NCBI RefSeq assembly: GCF_016545825.1
Contig: NC_052617.1
Coordinates: 52,953,382 to 53,017,381 of the forward strand
Origin: Eucalyptus grandis
Lineage: Eukaryota; Streptophyta; Magnoliopsida; Myrtales; Myrtaceae
DNA length: 64,000 nt
Direction of reading: 5' to 3'
Shown: piece after piece, positions 61,051 to 64,000 of the stretch
Layout of the letters: each line of letters starts with the position of its first letter
Position numbering within the stretch: position 1 is the first letter of the stretch
The notes under the pieces: model-generated
Databases searched by the model: none
What the model saw: the letters and a program-made list of their open reading frames with translations, nothing else
Told to the model about the DNA's origin: nothing
Position numbers and translations under genes: made by a program

Positions 61051-64000
61051 ATGAATATAGGAGTATGGAATATTAGGGTCTTTCTCACCCCATTAAACAA
61101 GCGCAAGTTAAAAACTTTATTAGCTCCAACAAAATTTATTGTGTGGGTATAGTGGAAACGAGAGTTCCTGAATCCCGGTTCGCTTCCATCTCCTCGGGGC
61201 TTGCTGTGGGATGGAATTGGCTGGCTAACTATGATTCTTCTCATCGTGGGAGAATCTGGATTGGGTGGAATCCCCGCTTAGTGGAGTTTGTTGGGTCTTC
61301 CTCCTTCGCCCAAGCGATCCATGGCAAGCTTAAGTCCTTGGATTCTGGGGTTGAATTTAATTTCTCTTTAGTGTATGCTGAACACACGTTTGTTTTGCGG
61401 CGGCCTCTCTGGGACGACCTTTCTCGCCTCGGCAATAGCCTTTTGGACTGTCCTTGGCTGGTGGCTGGTGATTTCAATGCCATTCGGGACCCATCGGATA
61501 GGGTTGGGGGCTCAGATGCTTGGCTTCCATCTTTTGATGAGTTTGGACAGTGTCTAGATCGAGCGGAACTAGATGACTTGAGATATGTTGGGTATCGATT
61601 CACTTGGTCGGCCTCCTTGGGCTCTAACCGCAAAATGAGGAAGATCAACGAGTCTTGGTAAATCCTAAGTGGTGTTTGGAGTTTTCCTTCTCGAAGCTTC
61701 CTTTTTGGCTCCAGGTATCTCTAACCACTCCCCAATGGTTATTAGAGTTTTGCCTGCTTCCACTCTTAAAAAGCCATTCAAGTTTTTCAACTATTGGATG
61801 AAGCACCCAGATTTCCACAGCATTGTCTCACAGGTGTGGGATAGGCCGGTTACTAGTTTCCCTTTGTTTAGGCTCACTTGTAAGTTGAAGGCTCTTAAGT
61901 TTGGCCTCAAGCAGCTTAATAGAGAGGAGTTCTCAGATATCTCGGTTAGGACAGTCAATGCTCGGAATGCTCTATTGTGCACTCAAGACGCTCTTCAGCA
62001 TGACCTTGGAAATATCCAGCTTGTGGCTTTAGAGAGGGAGCAGCTTTTGACCTTCTCGGACCTTCGACTCCAGGAGGAGTCTTTTTACCGGCAAAAATCT
62101 CGGATTAGGTGGCTTAAGGAAGGGGATCAAAACACTAAATTCTTCCACCACACTGTTAATAGAAGAAATCTGACCAATAGAATTCTTTCGGTTGAGGATT
62201 CTCAGGGTTCCTTAGTTTCTGACCCGGTTGAGGTGCAGCGGGCTTTTGTTTCTCATTTCCAAGATCTACTTTCACCAAGGGACCCCCCTTCGCGGCCTGA
62301 GGTGCAGGAGATCCGTGCGGTGTTGCAGCAAACCCTTGATCCCGACCAGGTCAGTAGTCTTGCTTGTCCGATCTCTGACTTGGAAATTCATGACTCTTTA
62401 TTCTCTCTTGTGGGGGGAAAGGCTCTTGGTCCTGATAGATTCAATGCTGAATTTTTCAAATGTAATTGGAATGTGGTTGGGTCGTTGGTTACGGAAGCTG
62501 TAAGAGATTTCTTTAACTCTGGAAACTTATTGCGTGAGATTAACAACACAATCTTAGTCTTGGTGCCTAAAGTTCCAAATGCTACTTCGGTAAATGATTA
62601 TAGACCGATTGCTTGTTGTAACACGATTTACAAGTGCATCACGAAGATTATTGCCAATCGCTTAGCGGTTGTGCTGCCCTCCATTATTAGTCTTCCCCAG
62701 AATGCTTTTGTGAAGGGCCGGAGAATCAGTGATAATATCTTGTTAGCCCAGGAGTTATTTAGTGGCTTTCATGTTGACCCATATTTGCCGAAATGTGCTA
62801 TTAAGGTTGATTTTCAAAAGGCTTATGATACTCTTGATTGTGGCTTCTTGGAATTAACTCTTCTTGCATTTGGTTTTCCTAACCACTTGATTGGGCTTAT
62901 TATGTCCTGTGTCCGATCCCCGAAGTTCTCTATCTCTATCAACGGAGCACTTCATGGTTTCTTTTCTAGTGGTAGGGGGCTTCGCCAAGGCGATCCTATG
63001 TCCCCTTATCTCTTTACACTTGCTATGGAGGTGTTTTCCGGAATTCTCCTCCTTAAGTCCAAGCAACCAGGTTTTAAATTCTTTTGGAGATGCAAGCCGA
63101 CCTCCCTATCGCACCTCTTTTTTGCGGATGATGTGTTCCTTTTTTGTGAAGGCAACATGCTCTCTGTTGCCCTTCTTAAAGAAGGGTTGGACTTATTCTC
63201 TTCGTGGAGTGGCCTCTGTCCCAATTTGAGGAAAAGTGAAGTATTCCTAGCTGGTGGGACGGAGGACTTGCGGGCGGAAATCACCCAGACTCTTGGGTTT
63301 CAGGAAGGTGTGCTACCTGTCCGTTATCTTGGAGTTCCGATCATTTCATCCCGCCTTGGCAAGGCCGATTGCAATACACTCGTTAATCTTATCACGGCAA
63401 GAGTTCAGTCATGGGCTCAACGGTTCCTTTCCTTTGCAGGACGTCTCCAACTTATTAGGTCGGTTCTCCACTCCATCCAAGTTTTTTGGGCTGGTATATT
63501 TATGCTCCCTAGAACGGTCCTGGATCGTATTGAGCAAATATTCAGGCAATTCCTATGGAAAGGCCCGGTTCTGGGGAGAGGGGGAGCAAAAGTTGCGTGG
63601 GATGAAGTTTGCCTCCCTAAGAAAGAGGGAGGACTTGGAATTCGATCCCTTAGGGTTAGCAACACTGCCTCTATGCTGAAACATATTTGGATTCTATTTA
63701 CTGATAGGGAATCCCTTTGGTGTAAATGGGTCCATTCTATCTACCTAAAGAGGAAGAACTTCTGGGTTGTGCCGAAGCATACGGTTTGCTCTTGGGCGTG
63801 GAGGAAACTCCTTGCTCTGAGGAAGGACTTTCAGCGATTCTTTCTATGGCGTATAGGGGATGGCAAAGCGGTTTCTCTCTGGTTTGATCCTTGGTTACCA
63901 CAAGGCCCCCTCAACTTGGTCTTCTCTGACATGTACATTTACCGATCGGGTCTGTCTAGGCAAGCTTCGGTTGCTGATTTATACTCCGCTTTAGGCCTGG
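61051..64000 (+). pseudogene. LINE ORF2 (endonuclease, reverse transcriptase, zf-RVT), frameshifted early, open to the right edge
   Basis: ORF2 nicks target DNA and copies element RNA into the nick. The start is MNIGVWNIR (61051), then a 1-base loss near 61077. The endonuclease frame runs 61143-61661 (GIVETRVPESR with the catalytic Glu, LVAGDFNAIRDPSDRVGG with the Asp/Asn pair, YRFTW). Two more single-base losses lie near 61646 and 61698. From about 61700 to 64000 the frame is fully open: RWLKEGDQNTKFFH, KALGPDRFNAEFF, LVPKVPNATSVNDYRPIACC, IKVDFQKAYDTLD, GRGLRQGDPMSPYLF, HLFFADDVF (catalytic FADD at 63121-63132), VRYLGVPI, AGRLQLIRSVL, then the zf-RVT region (GDGKAVSLWFDPWL). Full-length translation is not possible without correction of three shifts. 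Confidence 0.88.

Larger units (their letters stand above)
59249..64000 (+). mobile_element. L1-type LINE (non-LTR retrotransposon), 5' end present, 3' end outside the window
   Basis: The homology between blocks A and B stops at AAGGATACT. The new sequence begins GCGTAGTAGTCTCG and leads into a LINE: ORF1 with a DUF4283-type domain and a zinc knuckle, then ORF2 with endonuclease, reverse transcriptase and zf-RVT regions. The presence of a 5' leader suggests a nearly full-length insertion rather than the usual 5'-truncated copy. ORF1 and the endonuclease part have several single-base frameshifts. Confidence 0.92.

Noticed and set aside
1..64000. tRNA, rRNA, snoRNA, CRISPR arrays
   Set aside because: No cloverleaf, rRNA core or regular spacer array was recognised by eye. 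A tRNAscan or Rfam run would be needed to exclude small RNAs.

Overview
This window is nuclear DNA from a flowering plant, most likely a eudicot. The signs are GT-AG introns, an LRR receptor kinase of the plant-only class XII, a plant SPC24/MUN kinetochore gene, Ty1/copia and Ty3/gypsy retrotransposons, a plant L1-type LINE with DUF4283 and zf-RVT modules, and several MITEs. The GC-rich MITE interiors and repeat style hint at Myrtaceae, but that is only an impression.

The core is a broken tandem array made of [LRR receptor kinase + SPC24] segments, heavily invaded by transposons. SPC24 is present three times, always on the minus strand. Copy 1 (1-987) runs off the left edge and has a clean N-terminus. 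Copy 2 (11423-16825) and copy 3 (52225-57791) sit in two nearly identical duplicated blocks (about 12.3-18.26 kb and 53.27-59.25 kb). Both carry the same nonsense codon in exon 1, and copy 2 also has a 2-base deletion in exon 9. A fourth trace, one SPC24 intron fragment, lies at about 34990-35165.

Only one apparently functional gene is complete: an EFR/Xa21-type non-RD receptor kinase (48042-51206, two exons, 1006 aa). Its 5' leader and 3' flank recur as gene-less relics at about 9.8-11.4, 31.2-36.5 and 41.2-46.5 kb, so related kinase genes were probably lost from this array.

Left to right: SPC24 copy 1 and its upstream region, carrying an hAT-type MITE; a degenerate copia element (3783-9817, TSD TATGT); a Sel1/F-box fragment; SPC24 copy 2; a dead DUF2062 gene whose second exon is split by a 416-bp solo LTR; a decayed gypsy element (21644-31070, TSD TTTTC) with a nested MITE in its 5' LTR; MITEs and kinase-flank relics; a 4.7-kb solo LTR (36458-41156); more relics with a 1.06-kb solo LTR (44109-45169) and two MITE-like elements; the receptor kinase; SPC24 copy 3; and a LINE that starts where the copy-3 block ends and runs off the right edge with an open reverse-transcriptase frame.

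I found no rRNA, tRNA or CRISPR array and no clearly new biological system. The most interesting material is the history written in the duplications: shared nonsense mutations, an identity step suggesting gene conversion, ghost promoters, and an exon split by a solo LTR that reads through once the insertion is ignored.
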